Positions 9,674 through 17,858 of a DNA stretch of 64,000 nucleotides are shown piece by piece. The DNA is from Luminiphilus sp051201685. Lineage in GTDB: Bacteria; Pseudomonadota; Gammaproteobacteria; Pseudomonadales; Halieaceae. The DNA lies in assembly GCF_051201685.1 (NCBI RefSeq), contig NZ_CP179213.1, positions 2,418,001 to 2,482,000 on the forward strand, given 5' to 3'. A program made the translations under genes and the position numbers. The notes beneath the pieces were generated by a model that searched no databases, was not told where the DNA came from, and worked only from the letters and a program-made list of their open reading frames with translations. The first letter of the stretch is position 1. Each line of letters starts with the position of its first letter.

Positions 9674-10094
9674 ATAAATTTTAAGCTCCGTCCACATTGA
9701 GCAATATACTCCCGGCGGCTCCCTCTGTATTTATTCGTGGTCTTCCGAGTTCCCACTGAAAACATTACTCCAACAAGCCTTTCATTTTATGCTTTAACAG
9801 GCCCATTGTTCTGCCAACACCCGCCACCATGATAACGCAGCGCAAAAATTCGCCCCCGTAACGCGCCCCTTTATGCAGAGCCTATAGTGCTTCCCATCAG
9901 CAGTTCAACCGTTTTCAAAGCCTAGCACTTGCCACTCTGGCTTTTACTCTGTTTACTGCTCCCACCCAAGATGCAGTGCCATCCGGTGTTGTCGCTGCTT
10001 CTTGACCAATGAAAAACTCATGCATGCAGATTCCGGTGAGTAAGTGGAATTAAATCACTAGTGAATACCAGCGCTGCTTAGGGGCCATCCAATC
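9674..10094. other. Intergenic region between DCC gene and dgkA
   Basis: This 421-bp stretch holds no convincing gene. A short reading frame ending near 10004 encodes a hydrophobic, signal-peptide-like segment (LALATLAFTLFTAP) but has no start codon and stops shortly after, so it may be a gene remnant or chance. Promoters for both flanking divergent genes must lie here, but I cannot pick them out with confidence. Confidence 0.4.
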
Positions 10095-10478
10095 ATGAAG
10101 AAAAATACTGGTGTCACTCGGGTATTACTTGCTTTTAGAAACTCGGGCAAAGGCTTCAAATTTCTGATCAAAAACGAGGCCGCTTTTCAACAGGAGCTCG
10201 TGCTTGCCATCCTTCTGGCGCCATTGTCTTTTTTAATCAGCCAGAGCTTGAGTGAACTGATTTTGTTACTCCTGACTCTCGCCCTTGTTCTTGTGGTTGA
10301 AATTTTGAATACGGCAGTTGAGGCTGTCGTTGATCGCATTGGACTTGAGCATCATGAACTTTCAGGGCTTGCCAAGGATTTGGGCTCAGCGGCTGTTCTA
10401 CTGTCGCTCCTTTTTGCAGCCGGGGTGTGGCTTGCCTTTTTGTGGCGATATGGCTCCGCCTCATTGGGCGCATCATGA
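10095..10478 (+). CDS. dgkA: Diacylglycerol kinase DgkA
   Basis: The 127-residue integral membrane protein has three hydrophobic helices and the catalytic family signature EILNTAVEAVVDRI, preceded by the amphipathic N-terminal segment with NEAAFQQEL. DgkA phosphorylates diacylglycerol to phosphatidate in the inner membrane, recycling lipid left over from membrane-derived glycan or lipopolysaccharide modification. The size is normal. Confidence 0.93.
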   Translation: MKKNTGVTRVLLAFRNSGKGFKFLIKNEAAFQQELVLAILLAPLSFLISQSLSELILLLLTLALVLVVEILNTAVEAVVDRIGLEHHELSGLAKDLGSAAVLLSLLFAAGVWLAFLWRYGSASLGAS

Positions 10479-10913
10479 ACCCTGCTGGGTGCAGAGGTTG
10501 AAGGCTAACTAGGAATAGCCCCACTTCCTAAATTTGTTCGCCTAACGATTGAACTTGCGTAGTTTTTATATCTGCTACTAGGCTCTTTTCCTTCCATAGC
10601 TTGCTTTCAAGAACATTTTTCTCCGCACTTAAGCTTTGCAAAAGCCACGCAAGCCCATTCCCTGCGGGCGCTAAACCACTCACCAACTTCAAAAAAAATG
10701 TGCAAATTGTTTAACCAGCACTAGCCCCTTGATAACGAAGCATAGATAAACGAATACAAAAGCTGTCCGCAGAAAGTCGGATTAGTAATGTAAGCCCCCC
10801 CAAAAAAAGACAGACATTACGAAGTTGCAACCGCACAAAAGTAACCTTTACTTCCCTTTTTCAAAAATCCTGATATGATACGTAAAGGTTACATACACAA
10901 GGACGCGTTACAC
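10479..10913. other. Intergenic region upstream of the DUF6249/XRE operon
   Basis: This 435-bp region is AT-rich with several homopolymer runs and has no credible gene. Its right end carries the two palindromic operator-like elements and a candidate -10 box described separately. Confidence 0.5.
10841..10892 (+). promoter_or_regulatory. Paired palindromic operators around a promoter
   Basis: GTAACCTTTAC (10841-10851) and GTAAAGGTTAC (10882-10892) are exact reverse complements, and each is itself a 4-3-4 palindrome (GTAA, three bases, TTAC). A good -10 box, TATGAT, lies at 10874-10879 between them. The second copy would fall on the transcription start; the -35 is poor. Such spacing, about four helical turns centre to centre, suits a dimeric repressor. 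The XRE protein two genes downstream is the natural candidate, by inference. Confidence 0.55.
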
Positions 10914-11303
10914 ATGGAAAACTTAATCCCCCTATTTGGAATACTCGCTGGCATTATTATTCCAGTCTCTGTTTTCATCTGGCTCTACTATGATGAAAAG
11001 AGCAAAAGAGACGCCGTGATAGAAATTGCCAAACACATGGACGACCCTAAAAAAACCGAACAATTGTTGACCCTCTTTGATGAGCGAAAAAAAGAGCCCA
11101 TCGACTACCGAAGAGGTGGCGTCATCACCATCTTCGTTGGCATTGGTTTGTACCTATTGGGAGCAACAGCGCTAGGCGCACTGCTTGAGGGTGTTGGGCT
11201 TCTAGTGGGTGTCATCGGTGTAGGCACGCTGATTGCGGGTTACCTTTACCCCAACACCAGCCAAGAGATTACCAATGCAGTGGAACGGTTTGAAGGCGAC
11301 TAG
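10914..11303 (+). CDS. DUF6249-like small membrane protein
   Basis: The 129-residue protein has an N-terminal transmembrane helix (LFGILAGIIIPVSVFIWLYY), a charged segment with KHMDDPKKTEQLL, and two C-terminal hydrophobic helices. It resembles the DUF6249 group of small membrane proteins; no activity is known. Start at ATG 10914 is preceded by AAGGA; an ATG 13 codons upstream lies inside the second operator-like palindrome and is less likely. It is the first gene of a two-gene operon with an XRE regulator. Confidence 0.7.
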   Translation: MENLIPLFGILAGIIIPVSVFIWLYYDEKSKRDAVIEIAKHMDDPKKTEQLLTLFDERKKEPIDYRRGGVITIFVGIGLYLLGATALGALLEGVGLLVGVIGVGTLIAGYLYPNTSQEITNAVERFEGD

Positions 11304-11306
11304 GTC

Positions 11307-11519
11307 TTGGGAAAACACCACAAAAATTTGCTAAACAATCTTGAGCAATTGAGAAAATCTGCAGACCTCACCCAGCAACAATTATCCGATAGTGCAGGCG
11401 TCTCCAGAAAGAGTATCAATGCCATCGAGAACGGCATCTATGTACCTTCGACGGTGCTCGCCCTAAAAATCGCTCAAACGCTAAAATGCACGGTCGATGA
11501 CTTGTTTCAACTGCCCTAG
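11307..11519 (+). CDS. XRE-family transcriptional regulator
   Basis: A 70-residue single-domain helix-turn-helix protein: LRKSADLTQQQLSDSAGVSR, then KSINAIENGIYVPS as recognition helix, ending in a VDDLFQLP tail typical of short Cro/CI-like repressors. Translation appears to begin at TTG 11307, three bases after the stop of the preceding membrane protein gene, which implies translational coupling. It probably autoregulates the operon through the palindromes at 10841-10892. Confidence 0.85.
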   Translation: MGKHHKNLLNNLEQLRKSADLTQQQLSDSAGVSRKSINAIENGIYVPSTVLALKIAQTLKCTVDDLFQLP

Positions 11520-11834
11520 TTGTCGATCTGACAGGAGAGGAAAACCCTCTCCTATTTCCATTCTTGGCCCGGTATTTGCCGCCACCCCATCACTGCAGCT
11601 GGCACTATTACAAAGATGTAGTCGGATATCTGAAATGGGGCTACCTGGCTTGTACGCCTCCAAACCTGACTAACACTACCCCTGGGTGTTTAAACCTTAT
11701 ACGTTTCACCTCGTGTGTCTTTACCATTTTCAAAACAAGATTACGCAGGTATCGTGTAGAGGCGGTTTTAGGCTCTCACCGTTTTTACGCTTGAGCTCCG
11801 ACTTAACCGCTTAGCCTAATGGAATAAGGCGGTA
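11520..11834. other. Intergenic region between XRE gene and mscS
   Basis: Apart from the hairpin at 11533-11553 this 315-bp stretch holds nothing I can support. A 76-codon open frame inside it lacks a ribosome site and family resemblance. Confidence 0.5.
11533..11553 (+). terminator. Hairpin, probable terminator of DUF6249/XRE operon
   Basis: AGGAGAGG and CCTCTCCT form a perfect 8-bp stem around AAAAC, 14 bases after the XRE stop codon. Only a short T-rich stretch (ATTTCC) follows, so termination efficiency is uncertain. Confidence 0.55.
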
Positions 11835-12671
11835 ATGGAGACCTTCAACATGGAAGAAGAATTAGCACAAGCCTCTGCAATCTACGATCTGGTCGTCACG
11901 TTCCTCATTAACTACAGCTTTCAAATCGTCGGTGCGATCCTCATCTTCGTCGCCGGAATTGTCATAGCCAGTAAAGTGTCAAACTGGCTATTTAAATTTT
12001 GTCAATCAAAAGGCCTCGACGTCACCCTCAGCAAGTTTATAGCGAACGTTGTAAAGCTGCTGTTTATTCTCATGGTAGGGATCATTGCCTTGGGTAATCT
12101 TGGGATCAGCGTGACGCCTTTTGTCGCTGCAATTGGTGCCTTATCTCTGGGTGCCGGCCTAGCGCTGCAAGGGCTGCTCTCAAACTATGGGGCGGGACTC
12201 AATATCATCCTGACCCGCCCCTTTGTGGTGGGTGATACGGTTCTCGTACAAGGTGTGAGTGGGATCGTTCAGGACATCACGCTGTCTACCACTATCTTGG
12301 TCGATGAAGATGATGTGCGGATCACCATCCCTAACCGGCACATCGTCGGCGAAATTATTCACAACTCCGGCGCGATGTCACTGGTGGAAACTCACTTCGT
12401 CATCCGTTCGAATAGCAATATTCAAGGCGTCCTTGATGACAGCCTTCAGGCGGTTCAAGCCCTCGAAGGCCTTGGTAATGACACCAGGGCTCTTTTTGGG
12501 GTAAGCCAACTCAGCGGCTTGGGTGTCGAGATCACTGGAAGAATTTGGGTACCAACCGCGCAGTACTTTTACTTCAAGTATGCAATCAACCAGTCGCTCC
12601 AAGACCGTTTAAAACAGACTGGCGTTGAACTTGCCACACCTGCCCAGACAATACGGTTACAGCAAGATTGA
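11835..12671 (+). CDS. MscS-family mechanosensitive channel
   Basis: The 278-residue protein has three N-terminal transmembrane helices. The third, pore-lining helix has the Ala/Gly-rich packing of MscS (GALSLGAGLALQGLLSNYGAG), followed by the beta domain (PFVVGDTVLVQGVSGIVQDI) and a C-terminal cytoplasmic vestibule. Length and order match the small MscS class that releases solutes on hypo-osmotic shock. ATG 11835 has AAGG just upstream; ATG 11850 has GGAG and is an equally good alternative. Confidence 0.92.
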   Translation: METFNMEEELAQASAIYDLVVTFLINYSFQIVGAILIFVAGIVIASKVSNWLFKFCQSKGLDVTLSKFIANVVKLLFILMVGIIALGNLGISVTPFVAAIGALSLGAGLALQGLLSNYGAGLNIILTRPFVVGDTVLVQGVSGIVQDITLSTTILVDEDDVRITIPNRHIVGEIIHNSGAMSLVETHFVIRSNSNIQGVLDDSLQAVQALEGLGNDTRALFGVSQLSGLGVEITGRIWVPTAQYFYFKYAINQSLQDRLKQTGVELATPAQTIRLQQD

Positions 12672-12759
12672 GTGCGATCAAAAAGCCATAGTCGTGAGAA
12701 CACGCGTCAAACATGACGTCCTTCACAACGACGCTTCTCAGCCCAGGGCCGCGTAACAA

Positions 12760-12777
12760 TTTTGGCTTGAGCCAAAA
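12760..12777. terminator. Perfect inverted repeat between convergent mscS and GNAT genes
   Basis: TTTTGGCT and AGCCAAAA are perfect complements separated by two bases. The repeat lies in the gap between the 3' ends of two convergent genes, so it may act as a bidirectional terminator, but neither side has a strong T-run. Confidence 0.35.
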
Positions 12778-12830
12778 CTCCATCTGACTCGCCAGTCTTT
12801 GTGCGCAGGTTTTTCTGCGGCACAAACCAG

Positions 12831-13361
12831 CTAAATAGTGACGAGCAATGGCCGCCGCACGAGAAACGCTGCTCGCGACAGTACATATACCGATTTTCCT
12901 TCTTCCGCCTGGCGCCAAAAAACCGCACCCAATTTTTCGGTTGCCTTAATAGACCGCCAGTTTGATGCGCCAATGTCGAAGTAAACTGATTCAACAAACT
13001 GAAAACAATAATCGAGCAGCGCTGTTTTTATCAGTTGGTTGGCCCCGGTACCCCAGTATTTTTTGGCAAGAAATGTGTAACCCAACCGAACCGAAGCATC
13101 TAAGGGGTCGTGGGCATAAAATCGTGTGGAACCAATAACAGCCTGAGATTCGCTGTCCACAATGGTATAGCAGCCAAGATCATTACTCAGTCCATCTGCA
13201 AAAAACGCGGCAAAAACCTCTCGCCTCCAGCGATTTTGAGCCGGATGCTGCTCCCAAACTAACGGGTCACTAGCCACTTGGAACAGCGATTCAAAATCTG
13301 CGGGCTTGGTCTGCACCAGCGAAAAATTTTCAGCCTGTAATTGCCGTGTAAAATCTGCCAT
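12831..13361 (-). CDS. GNAT-family N-acetyltransferase (RimJ/RimL-like)
   Basis: The 176-residue protein fits the GNAT fold of the RimJ/RimL type: IGSTRFYA on the central strand, VRLGYTFLAKKYWGTGANQ as the acetyl-CoA pyrophosphate loop, and the terminal pattern NWRSIKATEKLGAVF. Such enzymes acetylate protein N-termini or small amines; the substrate is unknown here. I prefer the ATG at 13361; a GTG seven codons upstream also fits. Confidence 0.82.
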   Translation of the reverse strand: MADFTRQLQAENFSLVQTKPADFESLFQVASDPLVWEQHPAQNRWRREVFAAFFADGLSNDLGCYTIVDSESQAVIGSTRFYAHDPLDASVRLGYTFLAKKYWGTGANQLIKTALLDYCFQFVESVYFDIGASNWRSIKATEKLGAVFWRQAEEGKSVYVLSRAAFLVRRPLLVTI

Positions 13362-13686
13362 TCCCCAAAACCCTGCGTGCACTCCATCAAACCGCTGAGC
13401 AACGCGACTGAGCTAGCCGCTGCCGATCGCAGCAGAAAAAACTACAGGACATACCCCCGAGAAAAAAGAGTTGAATCACACAAAAATCCATCGCATGTAA
13501 ACACAGCATTTGCATTACCTATTAAGGTGACATGCCGGTTCGAAGATTTCGTAGGCGCTTCCTACGGTGCTCGATAGCTGATTAAAAATAAGTGGCTTGG
13601 GGTGGCCTTGATTACAAATAAAAAAAGCGCCAGCCGCTTCTTTAGCAGCTGACGCATCAGGCGAACAAATCTCTTCAGTAGAAAAC
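13362..13686. other. Intergenic region upstream of GNAT gene
   Basis: No credible gene. The left part should contain the GNAT promoter, and the right part contains the terminator of the leftward dehydrogenase gene (13620-13655). Confidence 0.5.
13620..13655 (-). terminator. Rho-independent terminator of MDR dehydrogenase gene
   Basis: Read leftward, a 12-bp stem with two G-U pairs (GCGTCAGCTGCT and its partner) encloses a short loop and is followed directly by seven T residues. It lies about 30 bases after the stop codon. Confidence 0.85.
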
Positions 13687-14823
13687 TTACTTTTGAGGAT
13701 TTACGAGATACTTCTCACCCGTGGCTTGCTTTGCGTAGCCTCGAATAATTTCCGGTTGCATCATTTCTGCCAGGGAAATTTCTTGTGTGTAATGGCTGGC
13801 AAAGGTGGTGTTGATATCACGTGCCACACGTTCGCGCATCTGCTGGAACCTCTCCATACCGATACGGCCAATCATTGGTGTTAATAACCAGCCTCCAAGA
13901 CCCCACTGCAAACCAAAGGAGCGATTTAAAATAGTAGGAGACATATCTAGGCCTCCGTAAATGTACACCTGCTTGTAGACATCGGACCCGTAGCGGCTGT
14001 ACTCCGTGGCTGTCTTATTGGCTGCAATCTCCATGGCCGCCAGTATTTGGCCCGGCAGCTTTCCGCCATTACCACCACCGGTAGCGTCGAAGCCCAAAGT
14101 AGCGCCCGTTGCAACCAGTGCATCCACGAGATCAGCCATAAAACTATCGGCACTGGTATCGCAAATGTATTCTGCTCCCAACTTTTTAAGCACTTCTACC
14201 TGTTCAGGCTTTCTCACTACGTTAATGAGGGGGACCCCATCTTCCTGGCAAATCTTCACAAGCATTTGGCCAAGGTTTGAGGCCGCAGCGGTGTTGAGAA
14301 TCGCGCTGTGATTTTCCAACCGCATGGTTTCAATAAAGGCCAAAGCAGTCAGTGGGTTTACAAAGGAAGACGCCGCTTCAGTTGGGGTGGTGCCTTCGTT
14401 CATTACCAGACAGCTCTGTGCTGGTAAGCAGCGGTATTCGCTATACATAGCGCCACCAGCGGCCCCAACAGTTTTGCCGATCAGATGCTTGGCATTGACA
14501 CCTGCGTCAACAACAACGCCACCACCTTCGTTCCCCACCGGCATAGATTCACCCATGCGGGGCTTCAGCGCACCCATCATCGCTGGGTGCAATTCCATAG
14601 AAGTCACGGTTTGATCACCCGAGCCAGAGACCGACAGTGTGTCTAGGTTAGCGGCAAAGCTAATCAACAGGGCAAGGTCGGAAGGGTTAATCGGGGCTGC
14701 CCCGACTTCTAGAAGCACCTCATTGTCACCCGGGACAGGGCGCTCTTGAACTGCGATGGACAGTTCTAATGTCCCTTCACTGGTGACTGTAGAACGTATT
14801 TCTCTTGAGCTATTCGCTGACAT
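13687..14823 (-). CDS. Zinc-type MDR alcohol dehydrogenase/quinone reductase-like protein
   Basis: A 378-residue medium-chain dehydrogenase/reductase. It has an N-terminal GroES-like half (PINPSDLALL, GNEGGGVVVDAG) and a Rossmann half in which the usual GGVG motif is replaced by TAAASNLGQM, followed by LGAEYICDTS. It lacks the structural-zinc cysteine cluster, which points to the quinone-reductase side of the family. It is transcribed divergently from an HxlR regulator across 127 bp, so that regulator very likely controls it. Confidence 0.8.
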   Translation of the reverse strand: MSANSSREIRSTVTSEGTLELSIAVQERPVPGDNEVLLEVGAAPINPSDLALLISFAANLDTLSVSGSGDQTVTSMELHPAMMGALKPRMGESMPVGNEGGGVVVDAGVNAKHLIGKTVGAAGGAMYSEYRCLPAQSCLVMNEGTTPTEAASSFVNPLTALAFIETMRLENHSAILNTAAASNLGQMLVKICQEDGVPLINVVRKPEQVEVLKKLGAEYICDTSADSFMADLVDALVATGATLGFDATGGGNGGKLPGQILAAMEIAANKTATEYSRYGSDVYKQVYIYGGLDMSPTILNRSFGLQWGLGGWLLTPMIGRIGMERFQQMRERVARDINTTFASHYTQEISLAEMMQPEIIRGYAKQATGEKYLVNPQK

Positions 14824-14888
14824 GGAGTCTCTCTCTTAGGTGGCAGGTGCTAAAAATGATGTCTGTATTGGGCGGTTACCAAACTTGA

Positions 14889-14941
14889 GGTATGATATTG
14901 GTTGTTAGTATTTTTTTTCAAGTAGGCAATAAATTCATACC
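14889..14941. promoter_or_regulatory. Candidate HxlR operator in divergent promoter region
   Basis: GGTATGA (14889-14895) and TCATACC (14935-14941) form a 7-bp inverted repeat in the 127-bp region between the MDR gene and the HxlR gene. Position and symmetry suit a dimeric regulator; the wide spacing (39 bp) makes this tentative. Confidence 0.35.
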
Positions 14942-14950
14942 GTAAAAAAA

Positions 14951-15301
14951 GTGAACACCATGAGCGAATGCAAAAGCCCTGTGAGCACCGCCCTGAGCCT
15001 AATCGGCGGCAAGTGGAAGATAGCGATCATCTATAACCTTCGGCAAGAACCGGTGCGCTTTGGTGAACTGAAGCGAATTCTCGCCCCGATAACGCAACAA
15101 ATGCTGACCAAACAGCTGCGCGAAATGGAACGCGACTGTTTAATCCATCGAAAAGTCTATGAAGTGATTCCACCGAAGGTTGAATACTCGCTGACTGACT
15201 TCGGGAGATCCTTTATGCCGGTAATGGAATCGCTGTGTAAATGGAGCACTGAAAACAAAGAACTTATGCAGTCGATATCCAAAGATAGCCAAGCGGGATA
15301 A
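14951..15301 (+). CDS. HxlR-family transcriptional regulator
   Basis: The 116-residue winged-helix protein has the HxlR signature: a single N-terminal Cys (C7, in SECKSP), LIGGKWKIAIIYNL, RFGELKRIL and MLTKQLREMERDCLIHRKVY. Members with one conserved Cys near the N-terminus sense electrophiles, quinones or oxidants (family knowledge). GTG 14951 and ATG 14960 are both plausible starts. The divergent MDR dehydrogenase is the expected target. Confidence 0.9.
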   Translation: MNTMSECKSPVSTALSLIGGKWKIAIIYNLRQEPVRFGELKRILAPITQQMLTKQLREMERDCLIHRKVYEVIPPKVEYSLTDFGRSFMPVMESLCKWSTENKELMQSISKDSQAG

Positions 15302-15463
15302 GCATTGGCGAACTCAATACTGCCCAACTGCACAGTGCATCCACAGACAGGATTTTCACCCCGCTACAAAAAGACTATTGCTGAGACAGTGTGCCGCGCC
15401 CGTGATCGCAGCTTCTCTATGTGTTTTGTGGCCGACGGTGTGCAGCGCTCTTACACACTTGCC

Positions 15464-16357
15464 TCACAACATATCGAGCTTTTGATCCACTAGGTGTTGT
15501 AGCAACGGACTTTTGCCAGCATTCACGAAGGCCTCATCAATCCGCGCCGATCGATATTGCACCACAGGACGATAGTTGGGGTGGGTGAAAATGTAGAGCT
15601 CGCCTTCGTTAAGCGCCTCAACAACTCGCTTGCCGACAAGCGCCCCGTCAATACCGTTTTGAACCATTTCCCGCGCTCTTTTTGAGAAGCTGCTTTCATC
15701 GCCAGGCCTAAGCGTTTTGGATTTATATTGCGCCGGGCGATTTCTTTCTGAGTCGTAGATACGTGTCTGAACAAACGCCGGGCACAACACAGCGACATGA
15801 ATACTCTTAGACTTTAACTCTTCAGACCAAGCCTCAGACAAGGCAACAACGGCCGCCTTGGTCGCGTTGTAGGCGCCACTGTAGGGAACGCCGCCCATTC
15901 CCGCCATTGACGCGACATTGATAATCCATCCGCCCTCGCCGTGCTCTTTAATCAGGGGCACGATAACCTTAGCACCGTAGACTACGCCCATTAGGTTAAC
16001 GTCGAGCGCCCACTGCCACCCCTCTTTTTCCTGACTTTCTATCGGCCCTGAATCACCACCCACACCGGCATTGTTTACCACCATGTGAATTTTTCCAAAG
16101 CGCTCTACGGCCGCCTCGGCAGCTGATTGCCACTGCCCTTCATCGGCCACATCCAAAGATACAGCCAATACGGGAACCCCCAGTGACTGCAGCTCTAATC
16201 GCGCGCGCTCTAGATTGTCTTTATCAATATCTGCTAAGACAACGTTCATCTGCTGCTCGCCTAAGGCCTTTGCAATAGACAGACCGATACCCTCGGCTCC
16301 TCCGCTGATAATTGCGGTCTTTCCTTGAAATTGCGACGTGCTATTTTCTTGAGACAC
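15464..16357 (-). CDS. Short-chain dehydrogenase/reductase
   Basis: A 297-residue classical SDR: the NAD(P)-binding TGxxxGxG site in the variant form SGGAEGIGLSIA, NNAGVG, the catalytic Ser (NVASMAGMGG) and YNATK (YxxxK). D41 after the second strand (LADIDKDN) favours NAD over NADP. The C-terminus is extended relative to the 250-residue average. The substrate is unknown. The gene is convergent with the HxlR gene. Confidence 0.87.
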   Translation of the reverse strand: MSQENSTSQFQGKTAIISGGAEGIGLSIAKALGEQQMNVVLADIDKDNLERARLELQSLGVPVLAVSLDVADEGQWQSAAEAAVERFGKIHMVVNNAGVGGDSGPIESQEKEGWQWALDVNLMGVVYGAKVIVPLIKEHGEGGWIINVASMAGMGGVPYSGAYNATKAAVVALSEAWSEELKSKSIHVAVLCPAFVQTRIYDSERNRPAQYKSKTLRPGDESSFSKRAREMVQNGIDGALVGKRVVEALNEGELYIFTHPNYRPVVQYRSARIDEAFVNAGKSPLLQHLVDQKLDML

Positions 16358-16482
16358 TTTTGAAAACTCTCCAGCTCAATGTTCGAACGGCTTTACCAGC
16401 CACAAAAGTGGCAGCGCAAAATGATGCAGCGTAAAACCACGGGGGGTTAGAAACTTCTCAGTACAAACGGCTGACTTACCTA

Positions 16483-16944
16483 TCATTCAGTTAGCAACTC
16501 AACCATTGCTTCTTCGAGGGTTGTGGCAGGCCTTTCTATAATCCTGCCAATCTCATCTTGTTGCCGGAAAAAAATAAAGGTGGGGGTAAATTCAACGCCA
16601 TTAGCTACCGCAAGCCCCCCCGGCTCTGTTTTAGAAAAATCCAGAGTAACCATTTTTATATGATCTTCAGGGAGGCCGACAGCTTCCAAAATTTTCAGCA
16701 TTCTAGGCACCTCACGCTGGCTGTCGTGACACCAGGTTCCAAAAAAGATCAGCACGCTGACATCAGTCGGTATCTTTTCGGCAACTTCGCGCACCTCGTA
16801 CTGATTAAAACTTTGCTCAAAGTTTGGGTACTCAAGAAAAAGCTGCTGCTTACTGATCACACCTGAGTTTTGAGTAATGTCTTCGGCTAGCAATTCGCCA
16901 CTGAAACATAGCGTAACCACCATAAAAAACTGAAAGAGCTTCAC
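16483..16944 (-). CDS. Exported thioredoxin-like protein with CxxS site
   Basis: The 153-residue protein starts at GTG 16944, which has GGGGAG six bases upstream; an upstream ATG in the same frame would bury the signal peptide. A hydrophobic signal sequence (KLFQFFMVVTLCFSGELLAE) precedes a thioredoxin fold with FFGTWCHDSQREVPRM and the cis-Pro loop VEFTPTFIFF. The active site is C-H-D-S: the second Cys is Ser, so ordinary dithiol reduction is unlikely. Monothiol isomerase or scaffold roles are possible. Confidence 0.75.
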   Translation of the reverse strand: MKLFQFFMVVTLCFSGELLAEDITQNSGVISKQQLFLEYPNFEQSFNQYEVREVAEKIPTDVSVLIFFGTWCHDSQREVPRMLKILEAVGLPEDHIKMVTLDFSKTEPGGLAVANGVEFTPTFIFFRQQDEIGRIIERPATTLEEAMVELLTE

Positions 16945-17254
16945 CAAAAACTCCCCTGAGTGAGGGTCAGATCGCAAGGCAATTCGCATCAGGGGTTTCA
17001 TTTTCTCTTGGTTACAACGTGCGCAAAACATAGGCGTAGAATAGCACTTTATGGGTTTACACAGAGCCTTTCTGTTGCTTTATGACGACTCAATTCAGTT
17101 CCTCTGACAACATGAGATTTTGGCTTACTGCCTGGCGCCGTAAAAACAGCAGAGCTGACTTTAGCGACTAATCACGCATTACAACGCTGCAGCAGTAACA
17201 AACACGCCAGTAGGTTTCAAACGAGCTAGGGACGCCATTAACAAACTCCACTGC

Positions 17255-17695
17255 CTAGTCGAGTAATTTAATCGGCATTTCCAAGTTTTCGTTACCCACA
17301 AGAAACGCGGCGTCTTTATACTTTGGCGGGCCAAACTTGGGGACAGCACCATTGGACAAGCCTGTGGGCTCTTTAGGTATACCGATGAAGTTGGTGTCCA
17401 TTTTGCCGTTATCGTTGTCATCATGATGAACCGAGATCGCGTATTCTCCGGGTTCAACTTCAAAGCTTGTGGTAACCACGCCGTCCACATTATTTTCTAG
17501 CACCGTCAGGCTGCGTTTCTGAACCGTAGTACTGCCCAGCCAGTCATTTTTGTTGTCATAAATTCCGATGTTGAGCGCACCGACATCTGAGCGAACGTCA
17601 CTGATGACGACGGTTAAAGTGGCGCCACTTACCTGAGAGCTAGCCAACAACGCAGCGCCAACCAAAAACGCTTTACACCCTGCCAAACGACCCAT
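17255..17695 (-). CDS. DUF2141 domain protein, exported
   Basis: A 146-residue protein with a signal peptide ending near SQVSGA and the DUF2141 pattern: GALNIGIYD, EPGEYAISVHHDDNDNGKMD, then IPKEPTGLSN and GPPKYKDA. The Asp/Asn-rich loop may bind calcium. Function is unknown; members are small periplasmic beta proteins often found near carotenoid or light-related genes, none of which is seen here. Confidence 0.85.
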   Translation of the reverse strand: MGRLAGCKAFLVGAALLASSQVSGATLTVVISDVRSDVGALNIGIYDNKNDWLGSTTVQKRSLTVLENNVDGVVTTSFEVEPGEYAISVHHDDNDNGKMDTNFIGIPKEPTGLSNGAVPKFGPPKYKDAAFLVGNENLEMPIKLLD

Positions 17696-17858
17696 TCAGC
17701 TTCTCCTATGTGTTTAAAATGGAGCAAGTGCCACAAGCGCTGATGCCAAAAGTCAGATCGCCGTTTTTTATATCTGTTTCGCCGAGCGCCTATACCGCCC
17801 CGCGTCCTGAGCAACTCTGATACCCACTAATCTGCTAAACGCGGCCTTTGCACCGTTT

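Noticed and set aside
11564..11794. 76-codon open frame between the XRE gene and mscS
   Set aside because: No ribosome site, odd composition rich in Cys, Tyr and His, no family resemblance.
15305..15493. 62-codon open frame after the HxlR gene
   Set aside because: It overlaps the 3' end of the SDR gene, lacks a ribosome site and resembles no family.
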